Part shown: positions 34,814-44,364 of the stretch, piece by piece
How the letters are laid out: the number at the start of each line of letters is the position of its first letter
How positions within the stretch are numbered: position 1 is the first letter of the stretch
NCBI RefSeq assembly: GCF_047729875.1
Contig: NZ_CP159826.1
Coordinates: 2,604,001 to 2,668,000 of the forward strand
Length of the DNA stretch: 64,000 nt
Direction: 5' to 3'
Origin: Marimicrobium sp913061115
GTDB lineage: Bacteria; Pseudomonadota; Gammaproteobacteria; Pseudomonadales; Halieaceae
The notes under the pieces: generated by a model
What the model was told of the DNA's origin: nothing
Database searches by the model: none
Seen by the model: the letters and a program-made list of their open reading frames with translations, nothing else
Program-made: the position numbers and the translations under genes

Positions 34814-37485
34814 TGAACCCACCCATGCTGTTACCAGCAGACATGTTTGATGCAGCCCTTTTCAAAGTAAAGCTCGATAGCGAAAATGAAATCCAATGCT
34901 GCAAAGCCGCTATCGCCAGCACCACACAATACCTACATCAACAATTTCTCTCAGGGGCTCACGCTAGGGATCTCATTCGCCAGCGTGCTGTCTTCGTCGA
35001 CACACTGCTGGGCATCCTGTGGGACCGTCAGAACTGGGAGCCATCGGAATTAGCTATGGTCGCTGTGGGCGGTTATGGGCGCGGCGAACTGCATCCACAC
35101 TCTGATGTAGATCTACTATTCCTCCTCGGGGACAACGGCGAAGACTGCAAGGATGTACTCTCTGGCTTCCTGACCGTGCTGTGGGATATTGGCCTCAACA
35201 TTGGACACAGTGTTCGCGACGTGACCGATTGTGTCGAGCAGGCCGCGGGCGACATCACCATACTGACCAACCTGATGGAGGCCCGCCTTATCCGTGGGCC
35301 CGAATATTTGATGCAACAGGTGCGCGAACTAACAGGTCCGGACAAAATGTGGTCAAGCCAGAACTTTTTTCAGGCCAAGTTGCAAGAACAGACAACCCGA
35401 CATACCAAGTTCGCAGATACCGAGTACAACCTGGAACCCAATGTCAAAAGCTCTCCGGGAGGGTTACGTGACCTGCAGATCATCGGCTGGATTGCCGAGC
35501 GCCACTTCGGTGTGGAATCTCTGGAGAAGATTACAGCGGAAGAATTTCTGAACCCTGAAGAGATGGCTATTCTAACGACGGGACGAGATTTTATGTGGCA
35601 GGTGCGCTACGCACTGCACATGATTACAAACCGCGAAGAGGACCGACTGCTGTTCGACCACCAGCGTGAAATTGCAGCTCTGTGGGGCTTAAAAGACGGC
35701 GACAAGCTGGCAGTAGAGCAATTCATGCAAACTTACTATCGCTGGGCCTTGGCCCTTGGGCAACTGAACGAGGTTTTGATCCAGAACTTTGATCAGGCAA
35801 TCCTGCGCCAAAATATGGAAGATGACATTAGCACCCTTAACGATCGTTTCCACGTTCGTAACGGCTATATCGAGGCCAGCAGCAGCGATCTTTTTAGCAA
35901 GCATCCCCAAGCACTGCTGGAGGTATTCCTACTGTGCGGCACCCACGAAGAAATTACAGGTATCGCCGCTCCCACGATACGCCTGATACGTGACAGCCGA
36001 TCATCAATAGACGACACCTTTAGGGCCGACAAACACAACAAACAAACCTTCCTGGAAATTTTGCGCAGCCCTCACGAATTGACATCGCAACTGCGTCGCA
36101 TGACTCGCTACGGCATCCTGGGCGACTACCTGCCTGAATTCGGTCGCATCATGGGTCAGATGCAACACGATCTGTTCCACACTTACACGGTTGATGCGCA
36201 TACTCTGGAGGTAATCAAGAACACGCGACGCTTCCGGATTCCCGATGCTGAGGACAGGTTTCCAGTGTCCAGTCGAGTGGCAAGGCGACTGCGCAAGATT
36301 GAGTTATTGTATATCGCCGCCCTATATCACGATATCGGAAAAGGGCGTGGCGGTGATCATTCAGATTTGGGAGCAGTCGATGCCGAACGCTTCTGTCGAG
36401 AGCATGGACTCGATCAAAAGGATACTGAATTGGTCGTGTGGCTGGTGCGCAACCATCTGCTTATGTCGGCCGTGTCGCAACGCAAGGACATATCAGACCC
36501 AGAGGTCATCCAGCAATTCGCAGAACATGTCGGTGACGAGGAGCATTTGGACTATCTATTTACGCTGACGGTGGCGGACATTAATGGCACCAATCCGACC
36601 TTATGGAACGCCTGGCGCGGCAGCCTACTGCGTCAGCTCTACACTGAGACAAGACGGGCCCTGCGCCGTGGGCTGGATAACCCCATCGACAAGGAGGCCG
36701 TGGTCGCTAAGGCTCGCGAAGCATCTGCGGAAATACTGGAAGGCCGTGGGTTTACATTGGAGGAACTCACCGAGTTATGGCAGGGTCGCACAGAAGATTA
36801 TTTCCTCAGAGAGCGTAGTGAAGATATCGCATGGCATACCGAGGCCATCGCGGGCCACTTGGAATGCGATGTCCCGCTCGTGCTGGCCCGCAATAGTGTG
36901 GAGTCGAGTGTTGCCAACACCACACAAATTTTTATTCATGCTCGTAGTAACGCCAAGCTGTTCTCCAGCATCTGTGCCAGTCTGGAACAGCTTGATCTGA
37001 GCGTACATGACGCCAGGATATATAATGCTAACGATGGCATGAGTCTGGACACTTTCTTCGTTCTCGATTCCGACGGCCAACCCATCGCAGAAGATGGAGC
37101 ACGACTGGCACACATCAAGGAACATCTCAGCAAAAATCTGGCCAATATCTCCGAAGAGTTAACACATCCTAATTGGCACACGCCCAGAAAAATGAAATCC
37201 TTCGTCGTCCCCACCGAGACCAGTATGTCCCTAGATGAGGTCAAGAACGTCTCTGTGCTGGAAGTCTCCACCCCTGACAGACCTGGCCTGCTGGCCCACC
37301 TGGGCAGAATTTTCATGTCGTTCAATGTCGAGCTGCAAGCAGTCAAAATCCAAACCTTGGGGGAGCGAGTGGAAGACGTGTTTTTCATCACCGATGATCA
37401 ACAACAAGCTCTCACAGACCCAAAATTGTGCAACGCGCTACAACGCACGATTTGCGACGAGCTAGACGAACAGGCTGCAAGCTGA
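34813..37485 (+). CDS. glnD: Bifunctional PII uridylyltransferase/uridylyl-removing enzyme
   Basis: 890-aa sensor of glutamine that uridylylates PII protein. Domains in order: nucleotidyltransferase (about 70-200; GGYGRGELHPHSDVD), helical domain, HD phosphohydrolase (about 465-590; ALYHDIGKGRGGDHSDLG), and two C-terminal ACT domains (about 695-775 and 805-885; EVSTPDRPGLLAHLGRIFMS). GTG at 34813 overlaps the map stop; an ATG at 34825 is an alternative. Full family length, so apparently intact nitrogen control. Confidence 0.97.
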   Translation: MNPPMLLPADMFDAALFKVKLDSENEIQCCKAAIASTTQYLHQQFLSGAHARDLIRQRAVFVDTLLGILWDRQNWEPSELAMVAVGGYGRGELHPHSDVDLLFLLGDNGEDCKDVLSGFLTVLWDIGLNIGHSVRDVTDCVEQAAGDITILTNLMEARLIRGPEYLMQQVRELTGPDKMWSSQNFFQAKLQEQTTRHTKFADTEYNLEPNVKSSPGGLRDLQIIGWIAERHFGVESLEKITAEEFLNPEEMAILTTGRDFMWQVRYALHMITNREEDRLLFDHQREIAALWGLKDGDKLAVEQFMQTYYRWALALGQLNEVLIQNFDQAILRQNMEDDISTLNDRFHVRNGYIEASSSDLFSKHPQALLEVFLLCGTHEEITGIAAPTIRLIRDSRSSIDDTFRADKHNKQTFLEILRSPHELTSQLRRMTRYGILGDYLPEFGRIMGQMQHDLFHTYTVDAHTLEVIKNTRRFRIPDAEDRFPVSSRVARRLRKIELLYIAALYHDIGKGRGGDHSDLGAVDAERFCREHGLDQKDTELVVWLVRNHLLMSAVSQRKDISDPEVIQQFAEHVGDEEHLDYLFTLTVADINGTNPTLWNAWRGSLLRQLYTETRRALRRGLDNPIDKEAVVAKAREASAEILEGRGFTLEELTELWQGRTEDYFLRERSEDIAWHTEAIAGHLECDVPLVLARNSVESSVANTTQIFIHARSNAKLFSSICASLEQLDLSVHDARIYNANDGMSLDTFFVLDSDGQPIAEDGARLAHIKEHLSKNLANISEELTHPNWHTPRKMKSFVVPTETSMSLDEVKNVSVLEVSTPDRPGLLAHLGRIFMSFNVELQAVKIQTLGERVEDVFFITDDQQQALTDPKLCNALQRTICDELDEQAAS

Positions 37486-37492
37486 AAAACTG

Positions 37493-38683
37493 ATGAACCC
37501 TTATTTACAGCACCTTCAGCCCTACCCTTTTGCAAAACTGGATCAGCTATTCAGTGACCTGACGCCCGCCGCCGAAAAAACACGCATCGCATTGTCGATT
37601 GGGGAACCGCAACACGAGTCGCCCGCCTTTGTTCTCAAAGCAGTCTCAGATAACCTGCACCGACTTGCCAACTACCCCTCAAGTGCGGGACTGCCTGAAC
37701 TGCGAAGCACAATTGCCCTCTGGTTAAAGCGCCGCTACGGGTTAACTGATGTTGATCCCGACACGCAAGTCCTCCCTGTGAGCGGAACTCGGGAAGCATT
37801 ATTTTCTTTCGCCCAAGCGGTAGTCACGGCGAGCCCAACAACGCTGGTCATGAGCCCCAATCCCTTTTACCAGATTTACGAAGGAGCAGCGTTGCTAGCA
37901 GGGGCCACGCCGCACTTTATCAACTGCACTGAGGAGTTCGGACTGTTGCCCGACTTCAGTAGTGTGACAGAACAACAGTGGCGGCGATGCCAGCTGCTCT
38001 ATCTGTGCAACCCTGGCAACCCCACGGGCGCTCTCATGTCTCTTGAACAACTCCAGCACGTCATCCGACTGGCTCAGGAACACGACTTTGTCATCGCCAG
38101 TGATGAATGCTACTCAGAAATTTATTTTGATGAAGAATCCCCACCGCCGGGTCTACTGCAGGCCTGTGCTGCAATGGGCAACAGCGACTATCGCAACTGC
38201 GTGGTCTTTCACAGCCTGTCTAAGCGCTCCAACCTACCCGGCCTCCGTTCGGGTTTTGTGGCTGGAGATGCCCGAATACTGCGTGGCTTCCTTCAGTATC
38301 GAACCTATCACGGCTGTGCTATGCCGATACACCACCAGCTTGGCAGCATCGCAGCCTGGAGCGATGAACAACATGTCAAAACCAACCGACAGCAATACCG
38401 TGACAAGTTTGCAGCCGTTCTGGCAGAGCTAGAAGGCCATCTTCCTGTGGCGGCACCGGACGCAGGCTTTTATCTATGGCCACAAACGCCCATCAGCGAT
38501 ACTGAGTTCGCTCGTCAACTCTACGCCGAAGAGAATGTCATCGTATTACCAGGCCGCTTTCTCGCCAGGGAGTCGGCTGGCATCAACCCTGGAGAAAATA
38601 GGGTGCGCATGGCTCTCGTGGCCACCATCGAGGACTGTGTCGAAGCCGCCCAGCGCATTGTTCACCGCCTAGAAAAGTTCTAG
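37493..38683 (+). CDS. dapC: Succinyldiaminopimelate transaminase
   Basis: 396-aa fold-I PLP aminotransferase of the succinylase branch of lysine/DAP synthesis. Features: ALSIGEPQHESPAFVLKA at the N-terminus, LYLCNPGNPTGALM, SDECYSEIYFDE, and the PLP lysine in FHSLSKRSNLPGLRSGF. Seven bases after glnD and followed by nth after 10 bases. Linkage with dapD and dapE supports DapC over other class I aminotransferases. Confidence 0.92.
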   Translation: MNPYLQHLQPYPFAKLDQLFSDLTPAAEKTRIALSIGEPQHESPAFVLKAVSDNLHRLANYPSSAGLPELRSTIALWLKRRYGLTDVDPDTQVLPVSGTREALFSFAQAVVTASPTTLVMSPNPFYQIYEGAALLAGATPHFINCTEEFGLLPDFSSVTEQQWRRCQLLYLCNPGNPTGALMSLEQLQHVIRLAQEHDFVIASDECYSEIYFDEESPPPGLLQACAAMGNSDYRNCVVFHSLSKRSNLPGLRSGFVAGDARILRGFLQYRTYHGCAMPIHHQLGSIAAWSDEQHVKTNRQQYRDKFAAVLAELEGHLPVAAPDAGFYLWPQTPISDTEFARQLYAEENVIVLPGRFLARESAGINPGENRVRMALVATIEDCVEAAQRIVHRLEKF

Positions 38684-38693
38684 GCTCAGTAAC

Positions 38694-39347
38694 GTGCTGA
38701 AAGCTGAACGTGTCAAATATATCCTACAACGCCTGCAGGAATTGTACCCAGAAACACCGGTCCCACTGGATCATAGTGACCCCTTCACACTGCTCATTGC
38801 AGTGCTTTTGAGCGCACAGTGTACCGACAAACGCGTGAACACAATAACGCCTGCTCTGTTCAAGCTAGCTGACAATCCGGCAGACATGGCGACCAAAAGC
38901 GCAGAGCAGATCAGAGAGATCATACGGCCGTGTGGCCTGTCACCACAAAAATCCAAAGCCATTCAGCGCTTGAGTGAAATGCTGCTTGAAGAACACGGTG
39001 GTGAAGTGCCCGCCCACATGGAGGCACTTGAGCGCCTGCCCGGCGTCGGGCACAAGACTGCCAGTGTCGTTATGTCTCAGGCCTTTGGCGTACCGGCATT
39101 TCCCGTGGACACACATATACATCGGTTGGGGCAGCGCTGGGGGCTGACTAGCGGCAAAAATGTCGTGCAGACAGAGAGAGATTTGAAGCGGCTATTCCCA
39201 CAAAAGTACTGGAACCGCCTTCATCTGCAGATCATTTTTTATGGCCGAGAATATTGCTCAGCGCGCAGCTGCGATGGGCGAGTATGCGAAATATGCCGTG
39301 TCTGTTACCCACAGCGAAAACACCCAAAGAAAACCCTCAAGGCTTGA
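38694..39347 (+). CDS. nth: Endonuclease III
   Basis: 217-aa base-excision DNA glycosylase/AP lyase for oxidised pyrimidines. Helix-hairpin-helix with catalytic Lys in ERLPGVGHKTASVV, catalytic Asp in FPVDTHIHRL. The 4Fe-4S region reads YCSARSCDGRVCEICRVC, with Cys spacing (C-x9-C-x2-C-x2-C, plus one extra Cys) unlike the C-x6-C-x2-C-x5-C of E. coli. GTG start at 38694. In many gammaproteobacteria nth follows the rsx operon; here it is inserted in the dap group. Confidence 0.95.
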   Translation: MLKAERVKYILQRLQELYPETPVPLDHSDPFTLLIAVLLSAQCTDKRVNTITPALFKLADNPADMATKSAEQIREIIRPCGLSPQKSKAIQRLSEMLLEEHGGEVPAHMEALERLPGVGHKTASVVMSQAFGVPAFPVDTHIHRLGQRWGLTSGKNVVQTERDLKRLFPQKYWNRLHLQIIFYGREYCSARSCDGRVCEICRVCYPQRKHPKKTLKA

Positions 39348-39475
39348 AGCGCGGTTATTCCCCTCGATTATCGGAGCAACGAATACAATCGGTGCGTTAC
39401 AGGGCAGCTATAACTCAGCGGCCGCCTTTGCTATGCTACTCGACCCATCAATACGCTACCCATGGGAGTATTACT

Positions 39476-39832
39476 ATGATTACACTCTATGGCATCAAAA
39501 ATTGCGACACCGTGAAAAAAACGCGAAAATGGCTGGATACACATGGAATCGATTACCAGTATCACGATTTTCGGGAAGATGGGTTGGACCCGGAAGCAGT
39601 TACAGCATGGATTGAGGAGTTGGGCTGGCAAAATCTATTAAACAGGCGCAGTACTAGCTGGAAGGCACTCGATGAACAGGCCCGCATGACAATGGACGAG
39701 GTGCATGCTCACAAGGTGATTCTGTCACACCCCACGCTAATCAAACGGCCACTACTGGACACGGGACAGCAGCGATTTGTCGGATTTTCCGCGGCGAACT
39801 ACGCCAAAATATTCAATCTACGCACCCTCTGA
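39476..39832 (+). CDS. ArsC/Spx-family thioredoxin-fold protein (YffB-like)
   Basis: 118-aa thioredoxin-like protein: MITLYGIKNCDTVKKTRKWL carries a single active-site Cys (C10) as in YffB/Spx-type proteins, and HPTLIKRPLL is the family C-terminal Arg motif. Often next to dapC and dapD or dapE in pseudomonads and relatives; possibly glutathione-dependent reductase, function unproven. ATG at 39476 with GGGAGT upstream; the longer frames starting inside nth are rejected. Confidence 0.9.
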   Translation: MITLYGIKNCDTVKKTRKWLDTHGIDYQYHDFREDGLDPEAVTAWIEELGWQNLLNRRSTSWKALDEQARMTMDEVHAHKVILSHPTLIKRPLLDTGQQRFVGFSAANYAKIFNLRTL

Positions 39833-39861
39833 ATGGGTGCTTAATTTATGGTGGAACGAGA

Positions 39862-40881
39862 ATGAAAAATGGCGCATTTGCCCTTGGACTGGGTGTTGGC
39901 ACTCACAATAGTCATAGAGAGTGGCTGGAAATATTCTTTCCGCTACCGATCTTGCATCCCACGCAGCACCTAGCGGCTGCACTGGGAAATTACGATAGCA
40001 ATGACACACTCAGCCTTAAGCAGTTGACGGAGCTGCAGCTAGCGCTGGAGACAGCGGGCGCGACCGATCATGCAAGCCTTGCCGCACAGCTTATCGACAG
40101 TGGCAGACCTGCCGTGGCCGTACTGCTTAAGGAAGACCTGCCACCGTGCAATGTGCCTGAGGCCTACTTAAAGCTACACTTACTCTCACATCGTCTGGTA
40201 TCTCCACACGGCACCAACCTAGAAGGTCTGTTTGGCGCGCTGCCCAATGTCGCATGGACCAGTGAGGGCGCGATCGATATCAGTGAACTGCCCGCGCGCC
40301 AACTATCGGCGAGATTGCGCGGCGAGGTACTTGAGGTTAGCAGTGTCGATAAATTTCCGAAGATGACGAATTATGTGGTTCCGGGCGGAGTCCGCATTGC
40401 CCATACCGCCCGTGTGCGTTTAGGGGCTTATCTGGGAGAAGGCACAACGATCATGCACGAGGGCTTTGTCAATTTTAACGCGGGCACCGAGGGTCCGGGT
40501 ATGATCGAGGGCCGTATTTCAGCGGGCGTCATGGTGGGTACCGGATCTGATCTGGGCGGAGGATGCTCTACCATTGGCACCCTGTCTGGCGGCGGGAATA
40601 TCGTAATATCTGTGGGAGAGAAGTGCCTAATCGGCGCCAACGCAGGCATTGGCATCCCGCTCGGTGATCGCTGCACCGTAGAGGCTGGATTATTTGTCAC
40701 GGCCGGTACAAAAGTCACGATGTTGGACGCTAACGGCATGCCAGTGGAAATGGCAAAAGCACGGGATCTCGCTGGAAAATCGGATCTGCTATTTCGTCGC
40801 AATTCCACCACAGGCGCGGTGGAGTGTTTAACCAATCGCAGTGCGGTCGAACTGAACAACGAGCTGCACTCTCACAACTAA
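39862..40881 (+). CDS. dapD: Tetrahydrodipicolinate N-succinyltransferase, long form
   Basis: 339-aa enzyme that succinylates tetrahydrodipicolinate. This is the long pseudomonad/actinobacterial type rather than the 274-aa E. coli type. C-terminal left-handed beta-helix with hexapeptide turns (RISAGVMVGTGSDLGGGCS, GEKCLIGANAGIGIPLGDRC). Twenty-nine bases after the ArsC-like gene and 21 before dapE. Confidence 0.96.
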   Translation: MKNGAFALGLGVGTHNSHREWLEIFFPLPILHPTQHLAAALGNYDSNDTLSLKQLTELQLALETAGATDHASLAAQLIDSGRPAVAVLLKEDLPPCNVPEAYLKLHLLSHRLVSPHGTNLEGLFGALPNVAWTSEGAIDISELPARQLSARLRGEVLEVSSVDKFPKMTNYVVPGGVRIAHTARVRLGAYLGEGTTIMHEGFVNFNAGTEGPGMIEGRISAGVMVGTGSDLGGGCSTIGTLSGGGNIVISVGEKCLIGANAGIGIPLGDRCTVEAGLFVTAGTKVTMLDANGMPVEMAKARDLAGKSDLLFRRNSTTGAVECLTNRSAVELNNELHSHN

Positions 40882-40902
40882 GCCCAAGGATAGACATTCA
40901 AC

Positions 40903-42030
40903 ATGGAAAAAACGCTGGAACTATGCTGCGAGCTGATCCGTAAGCCCTCAGTAACCCCTGAGGATGCCGGGTGCCAGGCGCTGATGATTGAACGACTGCA
41001 AGCGCTTAATTTCAACTGTACTGGACTTCCCTGCGGTGACGTCAGTAATTTTTGGGCCGAGCACGGCGATCAGGGTCCACTGCTGGTTTTTGCGGGGCAC
41101 ACTGACGTGGTTCCGCCCGGACCAGCCAGCCGCTGGAGCAATCCTCCTTTTGAGCCTACCGTGATCGACGGCATACTGTTTGGTCGCGGGAGCGCGGACA
41201 TGAAAGGCAGCCTCGCAGCTATGCTGATCGCGTGTGAAGAATTTTTAGCTGAGCAACCCAACCATGCAGGGCGGATTGGCTTTCTGATCACGTCGGACGA
41301 AGAAGGTCCGGCGGTGGATGGCACGGTCAAAGTCTTGGATTATCTGCGTGAAAGAGGCGAGTCGATAGACTGGTGCGTAGTAGGAGAGCCAGCAAGTTCC
41401 GCCACTTTAGGCGATGCCATTAAAAATGGCCGCAGAGGCTCGCTCGGAGCGACACTGACTGTGCGTGGTGTGCAAGGACATATCGCCTATCCACACTTGG
41501 CAGACAACCCCATCCATCGGCTTCTTCCCGCGCTGCATGCGCTAACCTCTGAAGTATGGGATGAGGGCAATGCGTTTTTTCCGGCCACGTCGATGCAAGT
41601 TTCGAACATTAAAGGGGGCAACGGCGTCACCAATATTATTCCGGGCGAAGTAGAGGTTGTGTTCAACTTCCGCTTTTCTACCGAGGTCAGCGATGAGGAA
41701 CTGCGTCAGCGAACCGAGTCAATATTGCAGTCTCACGGGCTTGATTACGCTATAGAGTGGAATTTGAGTGGTCAGCCATTTCTAACCCCTAATGGAAAGC
41801 TGTTGGACGCCGCCATAGCAAGCGTACTGGAAGTCACAGGGAAGGCACCTGAGCTGTCGACTGCCGGGGGCACGTCTGATGGCCGCTTTATTGCGCCTAC
41901 CGGAGCTCAAGTAGTGGAAGTGGGCCCAGTCAATGCGACCATCCACAAGATTGATGAACAGGTGCTGGTCTCTGACCTGCCGCGCCTGGCCGCGATCTAC
42001 AAAGGTATTCTGACGCGGTTGTTGCTATAA
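40903..42030 (+). CDS. dapE: Succinyl-diaminopimelate desuccinylase
   Basis: 375-aa di-zinc amidohydrolase of the M20 family, final step of the succinylase branch before epimerisation. Metal ligands: FAGHTDVVPPG (His, Asp), ITSDEEGPA (Glu pair), and GGTSDGRFI near the C-terminus with the final His in VNATIHKIDE. The last 6 bases overlap the convergent SDR gene. Together with dapC, dapD and dapA in the window the succinylase route is nearly complete. Confidence 0.97.
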   Translation: MEKTLELCCELIRKPSVTPEDAGCQALMIERLQALNFNCTGLPCGDVSNFWAEHGDQGPLLVFAGHTDVVPPGPASRWSNPPFEPTVIDGILFGRGSADMKGSLAAMLIACEEFLAEQPNHAGRIGFLITSDEEGPAVDGTVKVLDYLRERGESIDWCVVGEPASSATLGDAIKNGRRGSLGATLTVRGVQGHIAYPHLADNPIHRLLPALHALTSEVWDEGNAFFPATSMQVSNIKGGNGVTNIIPGEVEVVFNFRFSTEVSDEELRQRTESILQSHGLDYAIEWNLSGQPFLTPNGKLLDAAIASVLEVTGKAPELSTAGGTSDGRFIAPTGAQVVEVGPVNATIHKIDEQVLVSDLPRLAAIYKGILTRLLL

Positions 42031-42777
42031 GTCGTCTAACTGCCGTTGCAGGCCCGCCCTTGCGAGGTCGACATTATCATCGCCGGGCACAACGAGCACC
42101 TGTCCATTACCCAGCGCTGCGAGACTGGCCGCTACAACGGCGTCTGCATTCATCCACATCTGATCTGGAATCCGGCTGCGATCAAAGCCATCTTCTGCCA
42201 TAGAATCGTGGAATTCCGTGTGTGTGAATCCCGGACAAAGCGCTTGCACCTCAATCCCAGAACCTGCCAGCTCCGCCTGTAAAGCCTGTGAGTAATAGTT
42301 GAGGAAGGCCTTAGACGCGCCATAAACCGCCATCCCCTTGCCCGGAAAAAATGTCCCCAGTGAAGACACGTTAATAATTCTGCCGCTACCAAGCTCACGC
42401 ATAAAAGGAATCGCTGCGCGGCACAGAGTGATGCAAGCGTCAATATGCAGATTCACCATGTCCCGTTGCCCATCAATCGGCAACTGGTCGAAATGACCAA
42501 AGGTGCTAAAACCTGCATTGTTAACCAAATAGTCGACCGGACCCTGCTGGCGGATGGCCTCCATGGTTATGGCCACCCCCTCGACCGTACCGAGGTCAGC
42601 CTCTAGACAGCGCACCTCCGCAGAATCGGCTAATTCACTTGCCAAGGCGTCAAGCTTCTCCTTACGTCGTGCCACTGCGATGATGACATCACACAGCGGA
42701 GCCAACTGACGGCAAAACTCCGCACCCAGACCCGCCGAGGCGCCAGTAACCAACGCAGTAACTTTGTGCTCAGACAT
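42025..42777 (-). CDS. SDR family oxidoreductase
   Basis: 250-aa classical short-chain dehydrogenase: TGASAGLG near residue 12, AVARRKEKL suggesting NADP(H), NNAGF, catalytic Ser in NVSSLGTFF and Tyr-Lys in MAVYGASKAFL. It belongs to the DltE/YqjQ-like group of broad-specificity oxidoreductases. ATG at 42777 follows GGGAG; a TTG four codons upstream (42789) is less likely. Ends inside dapE on the opposite strand. Confidence 0.83.
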   Translation of the reverse strand: MSEHKVTALVTGASAGLGAEFCRQLAPLCDVIIAVARRKEKLDALASELADSAEVRCLEADLGTVEGVAITMEAIRQQGPVDYLVNNAGFSTFGHFDQLPIDGQRDMVNLHIDACITLCRAAIPFMRELGSGRIINVSSLGTFFPGKGMAVYGASKAFLNYYSQALQAELAGSGIEVQALCPGFTHTEFHDSMAEDGFDRSRIPDQMWMNADAVVAASLAALGNGQVLVVPGDDNVDLARAGLQRQLDDL

Positions 42778-42873
42778 GAAATCTCCCAACCTTTTTAAAG
42801 TGGCCGCCTGCGCAACCCCTAGGTTAACTGTGCCACGATAACACGGTAAAAAAACGGCTCCGCTCGCCGCGGC

Positions 42874-43698
42874 TCAAAATAGTTTGCGGTGCACGTAAAC
42901 ATCATAACGCACTGACTTGCCCTCGATGCAGTGAGATGGCTTCAGCGTCGCTAGATTTGGCGCCTTGGAGGGACGCTTGACTACCACTCTGGCAGTGTCC
43001 TGTTCCCATGCCCAGGCCAACAATGCATCTGCATCCTGCGGATCTGCTGAGCACTCCAGTAACAGCTGAAAAAGGGCCATCTCCTTTTTTACGGCGGCAC
43101 TTTTAGTCCGCTGTGGAAACATTGGGTCCAGATAGATTACATCCATACCCTGCACCTCCTTCGCACGCACATGTCGTGCATCTTGTGAACACAAGCGCAT
43201 GCGCTGGACAACACCGGACAACCAGATATCGCTGCTGCTAGTTGCACTTTGCAAGCCGCAACGCAGCATCTCCAAAATGACGGGCTCGCGCTCACACATC
43301 AGGACCTCACAACCTAGGTCAGCGAGCACAAACGCGTCCCTGCCTAGTCCAGCGGTCGCATCCAATATCCTTAGAGGTGTTTTCTTACCGTACCCTACGG
43401 CCTTGCCCAGTAGCTCACTGGTGCCTGAGCGACTGCGATGGCGCATGCCTGGACTGCCAAAATTTACCGCCACGGGGCCCGGCACTCCTCTCCCGGTTTG
43501 CTGCAGATAGAGTGCCTGACCACTGACAACCAATACGGCTCTTGCCAGGGTAAAATGAGCAAGATCTATGCCCGTCGTTAGCAAAGGCAAACTGAGCCTG
43601 TGCGCCAATTGAACAGCACAGACTTCGTCTGCGGTGGTAGCGGCCTGCAGCGCCAAACCTTCCTGTGCTGGCCTGCTGGCATCGTTTGTTGTCGACAT
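42874..43698 (-). CDS. rsmJ: 16S rRNA m2G1516 methyltransferase
   Basis: 274-aa SAM-dependent methyltransferase. SAM motif LDATAGLGRDAFVLADLGC and the catalytic-type DPMFPQRTKSA match RsmJ (YhiQ), with VNFGSPGMRHRSRSG before it. Slightly longer at the N-terminus than E. coli RsmJ. Lies alone between an SDR and a lipoprotein gene. Confidence 0.92.
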   Translation of the reverse strand: MSTTNDASRPAQEGLALQAATTADEVCAVQLAHRLSLPLLTTGIDLAHFTLARAVLVVSGQALYLQQTGRGVPGPVAVNFGSPGMRHRSRSGTSELLGKAVGYGKKTPLRILDATAGLGRDAFVLADLGCEVLMCEREPVILEMLRCGLQSATSSSDIWLSGVVQRMRLCSQDARHVRAKEVQGMDVIYLDPMFPQRTKSAAVKKEMALFQLLLECSADPQDADALLAWAWEQDTARVVVKRPSKAPNLATLKPSHCIEGKSVRYDVYVHRKLF

Positions 43699-43843
43699 CT
43701 GGGTACTCGTCGTTTAATGTCTTAAGAATAGTGAAGTGCATCGCAACTACTGGCATTATAGAGGCCTGTCGACGCGGGAGCTATGCTGAACCGACCGAAT
43801 CAGCAGACTTTAGTGATTCAGATAACCATTGGGAGTGCCAGGC

Positions 43844-44344
43844 ATGTTACGCCGTCTAGTCTATTGTTTTGTGGGGCCCGTATTTCTTATCCTTAGCGCC
43901 TGCCAGGAATATGACTTTAAGGTCAACGATAAAATCGTTTACGCACCAAAGCCGCTTTTTCGCGACTACGCTATACCCGACACAGGTTTGAATGATTGCG
44001 TGAAACAGGCGATCAATGATGGGACTATCACGACCGCGCCACAGCTGATGAGCCTCGACTGCAGTTTTGCCGGTATCGAAAGTCTCGAAGGACTCTCTAT
44101 CTTCACAGGCCTAAAAGCGCTGCGTCTATCGGCCAATCAAGTCCGCAATTTGGTCGAACTCAGCCAGATGGCAACATTGGAGGCCCTCTATCTTGATGAC
44201 AACCAAATCATTGACCCCGTGCCGCTTTATGGCTTGGCCGGACTTCGTGAGCTCGATCTATCCGGCAATCCAAACTTGCAGTGTCCAAAGCCTGGAAACC
44301 TCACGCAGGTGACATCCATGATACTGCCGCAGCACTGTCGCTGA
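43844..44344 (+). CDS. Leucine-rich-repeat lipoprotein
   Basis: 166-aa predicted lipoprotein: signal LVYCFVGPVFLILSAC with the lipobox Cys near residue 20, then a middle part with Cys-containing cap and three to four short LRRs (LKALRLSANQVRNL, LEALYLDDNQIIDP, LRELDLSGNPNL), ending in QHC. Such small LRR lipoproteins probably bind protein or ligand at the envelope. ATG at 43844 with GGGAG upstream. Convergent with the MBL hydrolase, 20 bases apart. Confidence 0.85.
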   Translation: MLRRLVYCFVGPVFLILSACQEYDFKVNDKIVYAPKPLFRDYAIPDTGLNDCVKQAINDGTITTAPQLMSLDCSFAGIESLEGLSIFTGLKALRLSANQVRNLVELSQMATLEALYLDDNQIIDPVPLYGLAGLRELDLSGNPNLQCPKPGNLTQVTSMILPQHCR

Positions 44345-44364
44345 GTAACCCGAAAAGCGTTTTT

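Noticed and set aside
39254..39475. N-terminal extension of the ArsC-like protein into nth
   Set aside because: The extension is the shadow of nth and lacks family similarity; the ATG at 39476 has a proper ribosome site.
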